Shown: in pieces, positions 12,201-25,200 of the stretch
How the letters are laid out: the number at the start of each line of letters is the position of its first letter
Numbering within the stretch: the stretch's first letter is position 1
The notes under the pieces: model-generated
Told to the model about the DNA's origin: nothing
Seen by the model: only the letters and a program-made list of their open reading frames with translations
The model's database searches: none
Position numbers and translations under genes: made by a program
Assembly (NCBI GenBank): GCA_037349105.1
Contig: JAYJMM010000080.1
Location: forward strand, 682,001-746,000
DNA length: 64,000 nt
Direction: 5' to 3'
Source: Limnomonas spitsbergensis
Lineage: Eukaryota > Chlorophyta > Chlorophyceae > Chlamydomonadales

Positions 12201-12477
12201 ATTTTCCTCCACCCTGATTCCCGACCGCCCTCAAACCCTGATTCCCGACCGCCCCTAAACCCTGATGGACCCACCTTGCATATGCATTCCCGCTGCCCAT
12301 CATGCCGCCCTCAGCATGCTGCTGTTGCTGCTGCAACATCTGTTGATGTTGCTGCAACATCTGTTGTTGCTGCTGCTGTTGCTGTTGATGCTGACTCAGC
12401 GATATCGAGTAGTTGCTGCCCGCACCCATTCCGCCATTGTCGCCCAGACCAACAGCTTCGGCCATCCCGCCTTGACC
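5760..12477 (-). CDS. SANT corepressor gene, exons 39-44 (Gln/Gly/Ala-rich C-terminus)
   Basis: Exons: 12275-12477, 11498-11630, 10398-10716, 9069-9602, 7042-8096, 5760-6446; residues about 2240-3215. All carry CAA/CAG tracts. Exon 40 is the exception (APEDDVTAGGGRPHKQRRHS). Exon 41 has MSPQPGGPGGPRSSDLQ and SLDTASLMRLLGMSGS. Exon 42 has RINSLSAQQQLLDSLQHQ. Exon 43 (1,055 nt) has a threefold LGLELGGG-type motif (LSLSLDLNPL, LGLELGGGLSP, LGLELGGGSAP), and LDLNPL resembles an EAR-type repression motif. The gene ends TPPAP and TGA at 5762-5760. A prion-like, phase-separating tail is plausible but untested. Confidence 0.85.
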
Positions 12478-13209
12478 CTGAGGCAGGGTCAGGGTCCAGG
12501 ATTCAGGGTCTAGGGTGGCATCCTTCGGCCATCCCACCTTGACCCTGAGGCGGGTTCAGGTTTCAGGTCTCAAGTTCCAGGGTGGAGCTCTCCAGCCATC
12601 CCACCTTGAGCCTGAGGTGGGGGTGGCTGTACGCAGGGGGTACACCCTTCATGATCACAGATTCATCATTGATGCCTGTCCCTATCCCCTATCCCCTACC
12701 CCCCCCCCCCCCACACACACACACATCTATGTTGACAACTCCCAGGTGGTTTCTGTATAAAAGCTGGGATAGGGTTGAGGTACCCTGATCCCTTCACCTG
12801 GTTTAAAACCACTTTTAAAGCCAAGTGGCACAGTACGCTGCAGCCCATCAGCCTAGTTTAAGGTTCAGGGCTAAACCCTAAATCACTTAAGCGGCCAGGT
12901 GTTGCAGTAAGCTCCAGCCCAATAGCCCATCAGCCTAGTTTAGGGTTCAGGGCTTAGCCCTAAATCACTGTATCGGTACATTTTAGTACCGATCAAATGC
13001 CGGTACTAAAATCCTGCAATGATTTACTCATGACCCTGATACTCAACCCAAATAACCGGATGCAGACTCAGCTGGTATGTGGCTGCTCGGGGTTTATGAG
13101 ATTTAGCCGGGGTTCAGCCGGTCCCCACTAGCTCCCCAAACCTTCCCCACCCTCCCCTGCGCCCCCTCCCTAAACCTCAACCCTTCCCTGCCCTCCCCAG
13201 CGCCCCCAC

Positions 13210-13242
<33 letters not shown>

Positions 13243-16200
13243 CATGTTGTCGGTGCGCTCCTTGCCCAGCTTGGCCTTGTAGTTCTGATAGTAGGTCTTG
13301 ACTTGCGCGACAGTCTTGGTGGGGACAGCATCTGCCAGCCGCGACCAGTCACGGCCGTGCACCTGGGGGCAGGGTGGAGTGTGTGCGTTTGCCTTGTTGC
13401 TGGCAGAGGGCAGAGGGTCCTAAATTGCGTAACAGTCTTGATAGGGGCAGGCCTCCTCTGGCAGCTATGAGTCACGACCCTGCCGCTGGGTCCAGGGTTG
13501 AGGGTCCAGGAAGCTTGAAACTCTTCTGACAGTCGCAATTAGTCACAATCATGCACCTGGATTCAGGGTTTAGGGGAATAAAAGTTATAAACTCTTCCGA
13601 CAGCCGCGACCATTCACAAACATGCACCTGGCGGCAGGAACAGCAGGACATCAGCCTCAGCCTCCTCCTGCTCCTCAGCACATCTATGACGAGGGGCACC
13701 TGCTACACCTTCCAAACCTTTCACACCTCCCACACCTGATGCACCTCCATGGACACATCTTTCTCCACAGGCGTCTAGAGCAACAAGGGGCACCTGCTAC
13801 ACCTTCCACACCTCTCACACCTCCCACACCTGGTACACGTCCATGAACGCATCCTTCTCCTCAGGCGTCCAGAACGAGGGGCCCTTCCGCCTCCAGAGCC
13901 CGCCCTCACCGTCCAGCCCCAGCCCGCCACCGTCAACGTCCAGCGGCCCGCCGCCGCTCACATCCATTGGCGATGCCACCTCCATCCCCCCTCCCCCTCC
14001 CCCTCCTCCTCCACCTCCAATCCCTGATAAACACATGTCCACGCCGCTGCCGTTCCCGCCCGCCATCAGCGGCGGCGGCGTTGCAGCGCGTCCAGCGGCT
14101 CCGCCCATGCCCCCGCCGCCGCTGCCTACTGCTGATCCACCCTGCAGCATCGCAGCCAGCGCCGCCGCCGAGCTGCTGCGCCCCATCACCCCTCCCCCAC
14201 CCGCTCCGTTGTCCATACCGGCAACAGGCGCGCCTTGCAGCAGGGATGCGAGGGTGGCTGCGTCCAGGCCCAGGAGGCCCCCCAGCGAACCGCGGGCCGG
14301 GGCCAGAGAACCCAGATTGAGCACCTGGGGTTGGGGGTTTAAGGTTCAGGGTTTCAGAGGTCAGGGCCAGAGAGCTGACATTGAGCACCTGGGATCAAGG
14401 GTTCAGGGTTCAGGGTTCAGGGTTCAGGGTTCAGGGTTTCAGAGATCAGGGCCAGAGAGGTGACATTGAGCACCTGGGGTCAGGGTTTAAGGGTTAAGGG
14501 TTTCAGAGATCAGGGCCAGAGAGGTGACATTGAGCATCTGGGATCAGGTGTATAGGGTTCAGGGTTTCAGAGATCAGGGCCAGAGAGGTGACATTGAGCA
14601 CCTGGGATCAAGGGTTAAGGGTTCAGGGTTTCAGAGATCAGGGCCAGAGAGGTGACATCGAGCATCTGGGGTTGGCGGTAATAGGTTTCAGAGATCAGGG
14701 CCAGAGATTTGAGATTCTGATCCCGGGGTAAGGGGTTAATAGGTCCTAGGCCAAAGAACCAAGATTGAGCCCCCAGCCCCCCAGGGATCGTGTGTGTGAA
14801 GATTATGCAGTATGTCGCACAACTCTGTTACTTAGATGGTACAGGTACGGCCAGACACTCACCGCACCGCCACCGCCGTCATTGATGGCTCCCAGGTGCA
14901 AGCCCTGCAGGCGGTTACAATGCAAGCAGGCGGTTACAATATACGCAGGCGGTTACAATGTAAGCAGGCGGTTACAATGTAAGCAGGCAGTTACAATGTA
15001 AGCAGGCGGTTACAATGTAAGCAGGCGGTTACAATGTAAGCAGGCGGTTACAATGTAAGCAGGCAGTTACAATGTAAGCAGGCGGTTACAATGTAAACAG
15101 GCGGTTACAATGTAAGCAGGCGGTTACAATGTAAGCAGGCAGTTACAGTATCAGCAGGCGGTTACAATGTAAGCAGGCGGTTACATTTTGCTGCTGGAGT
15201 TGCTTGTAACAGCGTGGACATGCTTTTCCAGTGACTCATACCAGCTGGTAACTGCTGCATGAGTAAGCAGCAGTTACCAGCAGCTGTTACAAGTACCAGC
15301 ATTTTGTAACAGCTGGGTACTGCAACCAGAAGAACCCCTGCCAGTTGGTAAGTGCTGCTCGAATAAACTAACCCCCTTTCTCACCTGCAGCGCTGCCAGT
15401 TGGCCTGCCAGCCCACCGCCGTACTGCAGCTCCTGTTGCTGCTGTTGCGCAACACTGCCGCCCAATCCAGCGCTTTGCAGCAAAGCTTGCAGGTCGTGTT
15501 GCTGTTGTTGCTGCTGCTGCTGCAGCTGTTGCTGGGACGGCCCCCCGCCGCCTAGGCCCGAGCCCTGCAGCAGGGCCTGCAGATCCTGTTGCTGTTGCTG
15601 GAACTGTTGCATCTGTTGGCTGTTGTTGCCCAGGCCCGCAGCCTGCAACAGCGCCTGCAGGTCGAGCCCACTTGGAGAGCCTCCACCTGCATTTCGGGGG
15701 GATGGACTCTTTAGTGCGGCGTTTTCTGATGCGGGGGGTGGGGTGATGGAGGTTTGGGAGGTAAGGCTTTGAGAGATGATGGTTTGGAAGATACTGGTTT
15801 ATTATACAGTGGTTTAAAGAGCTCATCGTTACTGTACGAAAGCAACAAACATATACCTAAACACATATTTCCACACACAAACCCCCCCCCCCCCCCCCCA
15901 CAAACACTCACACACATTGATTCAAACACAGAAACACAGACACATCATTCTCAGCATGTGCTCCTCTTTGCTATGCCAAAAAATACAGCCCACTGACTCC
16001 CCATGCAGCGCACTGCACACACCTCTGTCTGTCGTGTCCAGCTGCAGGGTGCGCATGAGGTGGGACAGGGGACCCCCGGGGTGCCTGTCACATAGAAAGA
16101 GGGACACAGGCCAGACCTTCAATATTTCCCGGCCAACAATGACCATGCGCAGGTTCACCGGCCAGCTCTCGAAACATTGCAGGGACGCATGAGGTGCGAC

Positions 16201-19200
16201 ACGGGGGCCATTCAGGTGGCCTGTCAGGTCACAGGTTGAAATTTAAAGGAATGTTCGATGGTCAACAAAAGATCATTGCATGGTCAACGTGATCAACAGC
16301 AAACCAGTGCAAGGTCGGATACCGTACAGAAGTTTGTTCATGGTTCATGGTTCAGGCCGAAGACAGAAGATTCTTCAGGGTTCATGGTTCATGCTTTAGA
16401 TCAAAGGGAAGATTGGTTGAGCGCATGGTCGCCAGCTCCCCTATGCTGCAACAGAGCCGGCGGTGCCCTCCTTCAACATTAACCTGTTTTTTGAGTTTCA
16501 TCAGCTTCTCTGACCCTGGGTTGCTTCCACCATTTCCCTCCCCCACGCCCCCCACACCGGCTTATGTTGCTGTTGCTGCCTCCCTTCCCCACGCCCCTAC
16601 TGTACTTACTGTTGCTGCCTCCTCCCCCATTATGCACCATATGTTGCTACCACGGCTGTCGCTGCTTCCACACACAACACATGCGATTCCTATTGTTGCT
16701 GCCGCGGCCATTGGGCCATCCCTGCTCCTGCCTCTGCTGTTGGCCCCCTCATCTGCCACTGCTCCATTTACTATTGTTGCTGCTTTTGTTGCCATTGCTG
16801 CCGCAGTTGCTGCCCCACCCCCCCTTACCTGCTGCCCCCCTTACCTGCTGCTGCTGCTGCCCCCCTCACCTGCTACTGCTGCTGCCCCCCCCTTACCTGC
16901 TGCTGCTGCCCCCCCCCCTTACCTGCCACTGCTGCTGCCCCCCTCACCTGTTGCTGCTGCCCACCCTCACTTGCTGCTGCTGCCCCCCTCACCTGCTGCT
17001 GCTGCTGCCCCCCCTCACCTGCTGCTGCTACTGCCCCCCTCACCTGCCACTGCTGCTGCCCCCCCATCTGCTGCTGCTGCTACTGCCCCCTCACCTGCTG
17101 CTGCTGCTGCTGTTGCCGGCGGCGGCCAACGCAGCATGTAGCTGCGCCTCAAACTCGCTTGGATCTGCAGAGATGGGCGTGAACTGAAGCATTGCGGCGG
17201 CCGTCGACGGACTGCCTCCGAGCAGCTGCCGAGCACCTGCTGCTGCTGCTCCGGAGGACGAGCTGTCAAGAAGCTGTCGAGAGGCCGCCTGCGCTTGACC
17301 CGAGGAAGGGTGCATCGACAGGCCGTTGGCCCCGCTGTTGACACCGCCGTTACTTTCGTCAGGGACAAGTGAGGATCCGTCTTGCTGGACCGCTGAGTCA
17401 GGAAGGGCGAGGAGAATTATTTAAGAGCAACATAAAACTACCAGTCCGGCAGTCCCCTGTTATCAGTAACCAAAGCCTGCATACCTGCATACCCATGAGT
17501 CCTGAATGCCCAAGTCCTGAGAAGTGCATGAAGGGAGCCTTTACATAAAGGCTTCAAGAACCTGACTGGCCTTTGGGCACAGAAATATTATTATAAAGCA
17601 TGCTTGTGAGCAGAGCGAAAAAACTCAACGAGTCAGGCTTTGCGAGCCGATGCAGAGAAATCATTCTTGTTTTATTAAACTTGGTATCTTTAATTGACCA
17701 TTTAACAAAGCCCCATCTGACCTCCCAGCCGCAACCTCTAGGCTAGGGTTAAGTGTGGAAGGCTTAGGGTTTATTCGTGTCCCCCGCCTCACCTCCCAGC
17801 CGCAACCTCTAGGCTAGGGTTGAGTGTGGAAGGCTTAGGGTTTATTCGTGTCCCCCGCCTCACCTCCCAGCCGCAACCTCTAGGCTAGGGTTAAGTGTGG
17901 AAGGCTTAGGGTTTATTCGTGTCCCCTGCCTCACCTCCCAGCCGCAACCTCTAGGCTAGGGTTAAGTGTGGAAGGCTTAGGGTTTATTCGTGTCCCCCGC
18001 CTCACCTCCCAGCCGCAACCTCTAGGCTAGGGTTAAGTGTGGAAGGCTTAGGGTTTATTCGTGTCCCCCGCCTCACCTCCCAGCCGCAACCTCTAGGCTA
18101 GGGTTAAGTGTGGAAGGCTTAGGGTTTATTCGTGTCCCCTGCCTCACCTCCCAGCCGCAACCTCTAGGCTAGGGTTAAGTGTGGAAGGCTTAGGGTTTAT
18201 TCGTGTCCCCCGCCTCACCTCCCAGCCGCAACCTCTAGGCTAGGGTTAAGTGTGGAAGGCTTAGGGTTTATTCGTGTCCCCCGCCTCACCTCCCAGCCGC
18301 AACCTCTAGGCTAGGGTTAAGTGTGGAAGGCTTAGGGTTTATTCGTGTCCCCTGCCTCACCTCCCAGCCGCAACCTCTAGGCTAGGGTTAAGTGTGGAAG
18401 GCTTAGGGTTTATTCGTGTCCCCTGCCTCACCTCCCAGCCGCAACCTCTAGGCTAGGGTTAAGTGTGGAAGGCTTAGGGTTTATTCGTGTCCCCCGCCTC
18501 ACCTCCCAGCCGCAACCTCTAGGCTAGGGTTAAGTGTGGAAGGCTTAGGGTTTATTCGTGTCCCCCGCCTCACCTCCCAGCCGCTGCTCCTGAAGCTGCT
18601 GCTGCCGGTGGTCCATCAGCAGCTCTTGGTTCAATATTTCCTGAACAGGGAGGAGGAACAGGGCATGGGGGTGAAAAAGAAAGTATGGGAGGGCTGTGCG
18701 AGAGCTCGACAAGCTGACGGGTTGGGGTGGGAGGGGCTGGCATGGCGTGCAAAGGATGAGGGGCTGGGGTGCCTGTAGCTGCCTAAACTAGGTTGGATTT
18801 AACATATATTTCGGACCCGACCATTGCCTTCGTAAATCAGCACCAGCGCTGCCGTAGCTTCAGGACACACACACTCTTTAAATGTCTGAGAAGAAGAGGA
18901 AAAAAGAATTGCTCGATGCCCGAGGCCCCAAGCCTTCACCACATGAACGCTCCTGAGTGGACAGAAAGGGATGCTGAGGCAGCTGCAGGGCCTCTATTGG
19001 CAGCAGGGTTCAGGGCTCAGCGTACAGGGTAATTCTTTACTTCAAATATACCTTGTTTTGAGCCCCTCCCACCCACCGACCTGACAAAAAAGCTGCTGAT
19101 GGGGCTGCAGGGACTCAAGAGTGCAGCAGGGTTTAGGGTCTGGACTTGCTACCTACAACTATATAGAGAATCCCTCGTACTTATCCAGTCTGATCCCGCC

Positions 19201-22200
19201 CAGTACATTGCCGCATTGCCGTACCTGCGTGGAGAGGAAAGCCTGCTGAGGCGGCTGTAGGGCCTCGGGCTGCAGCGGCAGAGGCTCCGTAACCATCCGG
19301 TCCTCCGCAGCCCTGGAGGGCGGTCTGCCGATCCGGCTGCCCTTCCCGGTCCTGCAGGGGGGGAGACGCACAGTCAAGGCATGAACGTTCAACATCCACA
19401 CATGTATACCAATCCTCAAAATGAACGGACACTTGGTATTATTGGGCTTTCACCGGTATGTTATTAGTTATTACCTTTTGTTTGTGTCTTACGGTAGATG
19501 AAGGTCAAGGTGGTTCAACTTTGCCTTTTCGGGCGGCAACTCACGTGCGCCTGTCCTCCGGCTCTAGCTCTCTGCCCTCAAGGCAGGTTGTAATAGCCTG
19601 GTGTGAAAACAAGGTGTGAAAACGAGCGCCCTGAACCTCTAGCTCGATAGAGGTTCAAGGAGCATATCTTGCTCAGAAAGATATGCCCCGTAGACTCCGA
19701 AACACCTGGTGCATAACTCACACCTTATGTTGTGGTTAGCCCACATGCACCTGGCCACAGGCCCAGAATCAGTTCCCCACCCTCAGATCTGAGATCTGAG
19801 ATCTGTTTCAGATCCAGAAACAGCCCCTTCCCCTCTCCCTTCCAGGAGTAAACCCTCAAAACTCAACTTACGTCAGGCACCCCTCCCTCTCCCCCCTTTC
19901 GGGGAAATACTCACTTGCGCCTGGCCACAGGTTCCGGCTCCATCACAAACGCCTCCTCCTCCTCCTCCCCCACCACCCCGAGGAGCTCCCCGCTGCCAAC
20001 CGTCCCCACTGCGGCGCCGACGCCGCCTACTGGGCGGGGCGACATGGGCATGCTCGGCACCAACGTCCCAGCCGCCTCGCGCTCAGCCATCACCGAGTCC
20101 AAGCCCAAACGCGACCGGTGCTGATGGGCAGAGGGCACGGGTGAAGGGAAGAAAGGTGTTCAGGCGATGCTAGAATGCCTGGCGTGAGCCGTGGTACATA
20201 TTGGCTCGACATACTGCATTATGAGTAAGATCTTACGGACATCAGAAATGCATCAGATCTGATGTAGATCTGCATCAGATCCGGTTGTGAAGGATACAAA
20301 ATAACGAGTGTGTTTTGTAAGATCAGTCCTTGCAGGGTTCAAGGTCAAGGGTTAAGGAAGTGGAACTCAACCCCAGAATTGGCGCGCTCCCTGCAATGGT
20401 ACTAGGTAATGGCTTACATTCTTTTGTAAGTGAAGCAAGATACATATCGGTAGAAACCCCAGCATGCTTGCACCTTGTGCAGTTAGAGCTAGCTTCGTGT
20501 TAGGGTAAGCAAGATAACCCTATACCCCAATCGCGAGCGCACACCTTGTAATAATAGTGCTTGCAGGCGTTGGCGCCGCGCATGACCAGCTGTCGACTGA
20601 TAGATTTGAAATCTCGGCCATGCTGCCGCACAGCATCGATGAAGTCACAGTCGTCAGGCAGCGCCTCCCCTGGAGCATCAGCAGCATCAGCATCAGTAGG
20701 AGGGAGACAGGGGGGGGAGGAGGGGGATCGAATACATGTTTAACACATAATTGGAAGCCTGCAGCCTCAAACCATAGAGGTCTCACCACTCAGAGCCTCC
20801 AGCAACAGCGCTGAACACGCATGCACAGGGCCCATCTCACACTTCCACTCCGAAAGCTACACATCACACACTAAATAACTCCTTACACATGTCACACAAG
20901 CATGTCACACCTGATCTCCTGGGAGCCCTATCCCACATGGTTGGTGGCAGAAATATCACCTCACACAAAGCCACTCCTCAGGTCAAATCTCACACAAATC
21001 CACTGCTCAGATAACATACCACACAAAGTCACTCATGTCACACATTTAACGCGCCTAATCCCCTGGTGGCCGTATCCCTCATAATTGGCAGCCAACATAT
21101 CACCGCATACAAAAAACACTTTCCAGGTCACAATCAGGTCACACATCACACAAAGCCACTCCTCGTGTTACACATCACCCAGAGCCATTTGGCTGGTCAC
21201 ACTTGACACACCTGATCCTCTGGGGTCATAGTCCTCATCATCGGCAGTAAACTGGACTGCCTGTATCGGGGGGGGCGAGGTGCCATCCAGACCACCGCCG
21301 TTGCCGCCGCGAGGGAGCCTTCTTGAGGGAGCGGCACGTCCCCCAACCGCCTGGCCAGGATACATGGAGCAGGTTTGTCATTAACATGCAGCATTCATTT
21401 AAATGAATAGACTGCTGCCGACCAGAGGAAATTGATCAGGGATCTGGTGGAATACCAAGAGGAAGCAGTTTATACGAGCGTACCCTACAAGGCTCCACCT
21501 ACCTGGGCTGCATGCCACTACACCTGGGTGCATCCCTGTGTCCCACCCCCCTGCAGCTCACACCCCACCTTTTCGCACCCCACGTCTCGCAACCCTGCAC
21601 CCAGCATAACACCAACCCGCTTACCTGGGCTCCATCCCGCTGCACCTGCGACCGAGGGTTGCCGCGGCCGTCACTACTCCGCCGGTTGCTGCCAAAATCG
21701 TTCGCGGGCGGGGCACCGTACCTGTTGAAAACGGAGCATAGGGCACATGAGGTGCGGTGGTGCGCACGCTTGGGCATGGGCGTAAAAGAGAGCGCACTAC
21801 ATGCTCATAGGCCACAAAGCTTTTTAATAGAGAACAGCAGGCACTCCATTTTTTGAACCATAATCGCTGGTGATGGCACCACTAAAACCTGTTCATGGCG
21901 GGGCCACGGGGCGTGAAAATGCACACATGCGTGCAGAGCAGAGCTTTGGCAGGGACCGTAGAAAATAAAGTTACCTAGACACTTGTGTACGGGTGCTCTG
22001 CCTCCCCCAGGCCCACCCTCCCTTACTGCAGCGCCCTTCCCGCCCCCCCTCCCCCCTCCCCCCCTCACCCTGTCGCTGCCCCGCTGTTGCCCATGTACTG
22101 CAGCGCCCGCTGAGCTGTCGGGGCCACCACCAGCGGGGCGTACTGCTGCTTGCGCGCATCTGCCTGGACCTGCGTAGAGGGTTGAGGTTTAGGGTGTTCT

Positions 22201-25200
22201 CGCATTGGCCAGAACTTGGGTTCAAGGGGATTAGGGTTAGGGTTTGCACATCGGTCTGGTCCTGAGCTGAGGGTGGAGGATTGAAGAGTTTAGCATAAGG
22301 TCTTGCGCATCTGTCAGGACATGCACTGAGGGTTGAGGGTTTAGTGGGTTAGGCTTAGCATTCACATGCCTCAGCCTGTATCGGGTGAAGGGAGCACATG
22401 ATAGGGTATATGGGTGTTACAACCAGGGTTTACCAGGGTTCAGGATTCTAAGGAGGAGTCTACGGTTCCAAACTGGTTTGCATGTGTGGGAGCATGCATT
22501 ACCTGCCGTGAAAGGGCTCAAACCAGCACATGAACCAGGGGGAGACTCCCCAAAGCCTACCCCCTGAACCATGGTGGCTCTCACCAAAGCCTATACCCTA
22601 AACCAGGGGACACTCATCACTGCCTTAACCCTAAACCACGGTGGCACTCGCCAAAGCCTGAACCCTAAACCGGGGGACACTCATCACAGCATAGACCCTA
22701 AACCAGGGGACACTTGTCAAAGCCTAAACCCTAAACCAGGGGACACTCATCACAGCATAGACCCTAAACCATGGTGCCACTCCTGACACCCTAAACCCTA
22801 AAGAAGAAGCAGGGGGCGCTCACTATGCCGACGCCCTGACGCGATCAGCATGGTACAGCACTGTCTGATTTTGTACTGCATGGCCCAAGCATGTGCTGCC
22901 TTTCCCCGCTTCTTGTACTCTTCCGCCCCTTGGCCCACTGTTTCTCCCCCCCCCACCCCTTCCCCATGCCGGGCTAAGGCACCCTCCCCTCCAGGGGCTT
23001 CCCGCTTGGAAAGATGCCTGAACCACTATCCCTACAACCCTGAACTTTCAACACACCCCTACTTACTTGAGCCTAAACCCTGAACCCTTATCGCACCCTC
23101 CGCTTCTTTAAGTGTGCATAACCCCTATCTCTACGACCCTCGACCCTCAACACACCCTCTGCTTTCAGAGTCTAAACCCTAGGACAAGATCACAAACCCT
23201 TAACACAGTAACGCACCCTCTGGCCGTTGAGCGTAGACCCTGAACCCTTAACGCACCCTACATTTCTAAAGCATGGACCCCAAACCCTCAATCCTCCTGT
23301 TCTTCAGCCTGAACCCTGAACACACCCGCGTCTTCTTGAGCATGGACCCTAAATATCAATGGCTATCCGCACCCTCTGCTTCTTGAGCCTCAAACCCTAA
23401 CCCTCAACCCTTCGCGCACCCTCCGCTTCTTAAGCTGCTGTTTCCGTCGCACCGCCGCAAATCCATCCAGCTTCTGGTGTTTGTAGAAGAAGGCCACGCA
23501 GTCCCCAGCGGAGCGGCCTGACAAGAAGGTGGCGATCTTGCCAAAGTCCTTTGGGTACTGTGTGGTAACAGGCAGGGGGAAAAGGGGAGAAGGGCAGTGA
23601 GAATTAAGGGGGAGAGGGAAGTGGACCACTCCGACAAGAAAATTACGATCTTGACGGAGTCCATGGGGTACTGTGATGTAACAGAGAGAAGGGAGTACCA
23701 GCGGAAGGGGGAAGGGCAGTGGGAGAGGAGGAAGGGAGGGAGAGGAAGCAAGGAGGAAGAATGCACTAAACCCAGGACGTGGGGGTTGAGAGCACACTAA
23801 GACTGGCAGTGTGCAGGGACTGGGACGGAGGTGGGTGGCAGGGGGCAGCTCTCTCGGTGGAATACGTGATGGTGGCATGGTAGAAGAAGTGGCGGATGCT
23901 GGTATGTGCCACCCTGCCCCCAGCATGCTTTCGCCACTTCATCTCCCCTGACAATTCATGCTTCTTCAACCGCCAAGCACTACCATAATTCCTGGACCAG
24001 GCTTGTGTTCACCTATGCGGATAATAGATGACACATGTGTCTCTATGCACAGCTGCGTTTAGAGGTTGAGGGTTAACCTGGAGGAACCACTCCATGAAGA
24101 AACACTGTTGGGGTGTAGGGTGTAGGGTTTACCTGAGGGGATTAGGGTGAAGGGTGCAGGGCTTACCTGAGGGGATTAGGGTGAAGGGTGCAGGGCTTAC
24201 CTGAGGGGATTAGGGTTTAGGGTTTAGGGTTTAGGTTGCAGGGTTTACCTGAAGGGATTAGGGTGTAGGTTCCAGGGTTTACCTGAAGGGATAAGGGTGA
24301 AGGGCTTACCTGAGGGGATTAGGGTTTAGGGTTTAGGTTGCAGGGTTTACCTGAAGAGATTAGGGTGTAGGTTGCAGGGTTTACCTGAAGGGATAAGGGT
24401 GTAGGTTGCAGGGTTTACCTGAAGAGATTATGGTGTAGGTTACAGGGTTTACCTGAGGGGATTAGGGTGTAGGGTGTAGGGTTTACCCGAGGGCATTAGG
24501 ATGTAGATTGCAGGGCTTACCTGAGGGGATAAGGGTGTAGATTGCAGGGTTTACCTGAAGAGATTAGGGTGTAGGTTGCAGGTTTTACCTGAAGAGATTA
24601 GGGTGTAGGTTGCAGGGTTTACCTGAAGGGATTAGGGTGTAGGTTGCAGGGTTTACCTGAAGAGATTAGGGTGTAGGTTGCAGGGTTTACCTGAAGGGAT
24701 TAGGGTGTAGGTTGCAGGGTTTACCAGAAGAGATTAGGGTGTAGGTTGCAGGGTTTACCTGAGGGATTAGGGTGTAGGTTCCAGGGTTTACCTGAAGAGA
24801 TTAGGGTGTAGGTTGCAGGGTTTACCTGAAGAGATTAGGGTGTAGGTTGCAGGGTTTACCTGAAGGGATTAGGGTGTAGGTTGCAGGGTTTACCTGAAGG
24901 GATTAGGGTGTAGGTTGCAGGGTTTACCTGAAGGGATTAGGGTGTAGGGCATCCAGTAGGAACGTTAAGGTTCTGGGTTCAGGGAGCAGTGCTTACCAGT
25001 AGGAACTTCTCCATGAACAGCTGCTTCTCTTCCTCACCCCAAGCGTGCACGCCCCTGCGTGCAGAGGGCGGTCCACCAAGGGTGATATCAGCTCAGCCCC
25101 TCCTCCCTTCCTGCGCATGTCGGCTGCGTGCCTCTCTTTCAAGTCAGCCCAGCCCACACCACATTCCACACCTCATTTCACACCTCTGTGCACCCTTATC

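Noticed and set aside
16347..17187. Pro/Leu/Ala-rich plus-strand open frames
   Set aside because: Antisense to the (TGCTGC)/CCCC donor array and exon 33; composition follows the repeat only.
17715..18573. Introner-type transposable element as the source of the intron repeats
   Set aside because: Introners spread similar sequence to many introns; here each repeat matches only its own flanking exon.
22938..22974. Acceptors CCTTAG|CCC and AAACAG|TGG for exon 25
   Set aside because: Both leave the wrong phase and run into a stop; TTTCCAAG|CGG at 23004 keeps the frame and links cleanly to exon 24.
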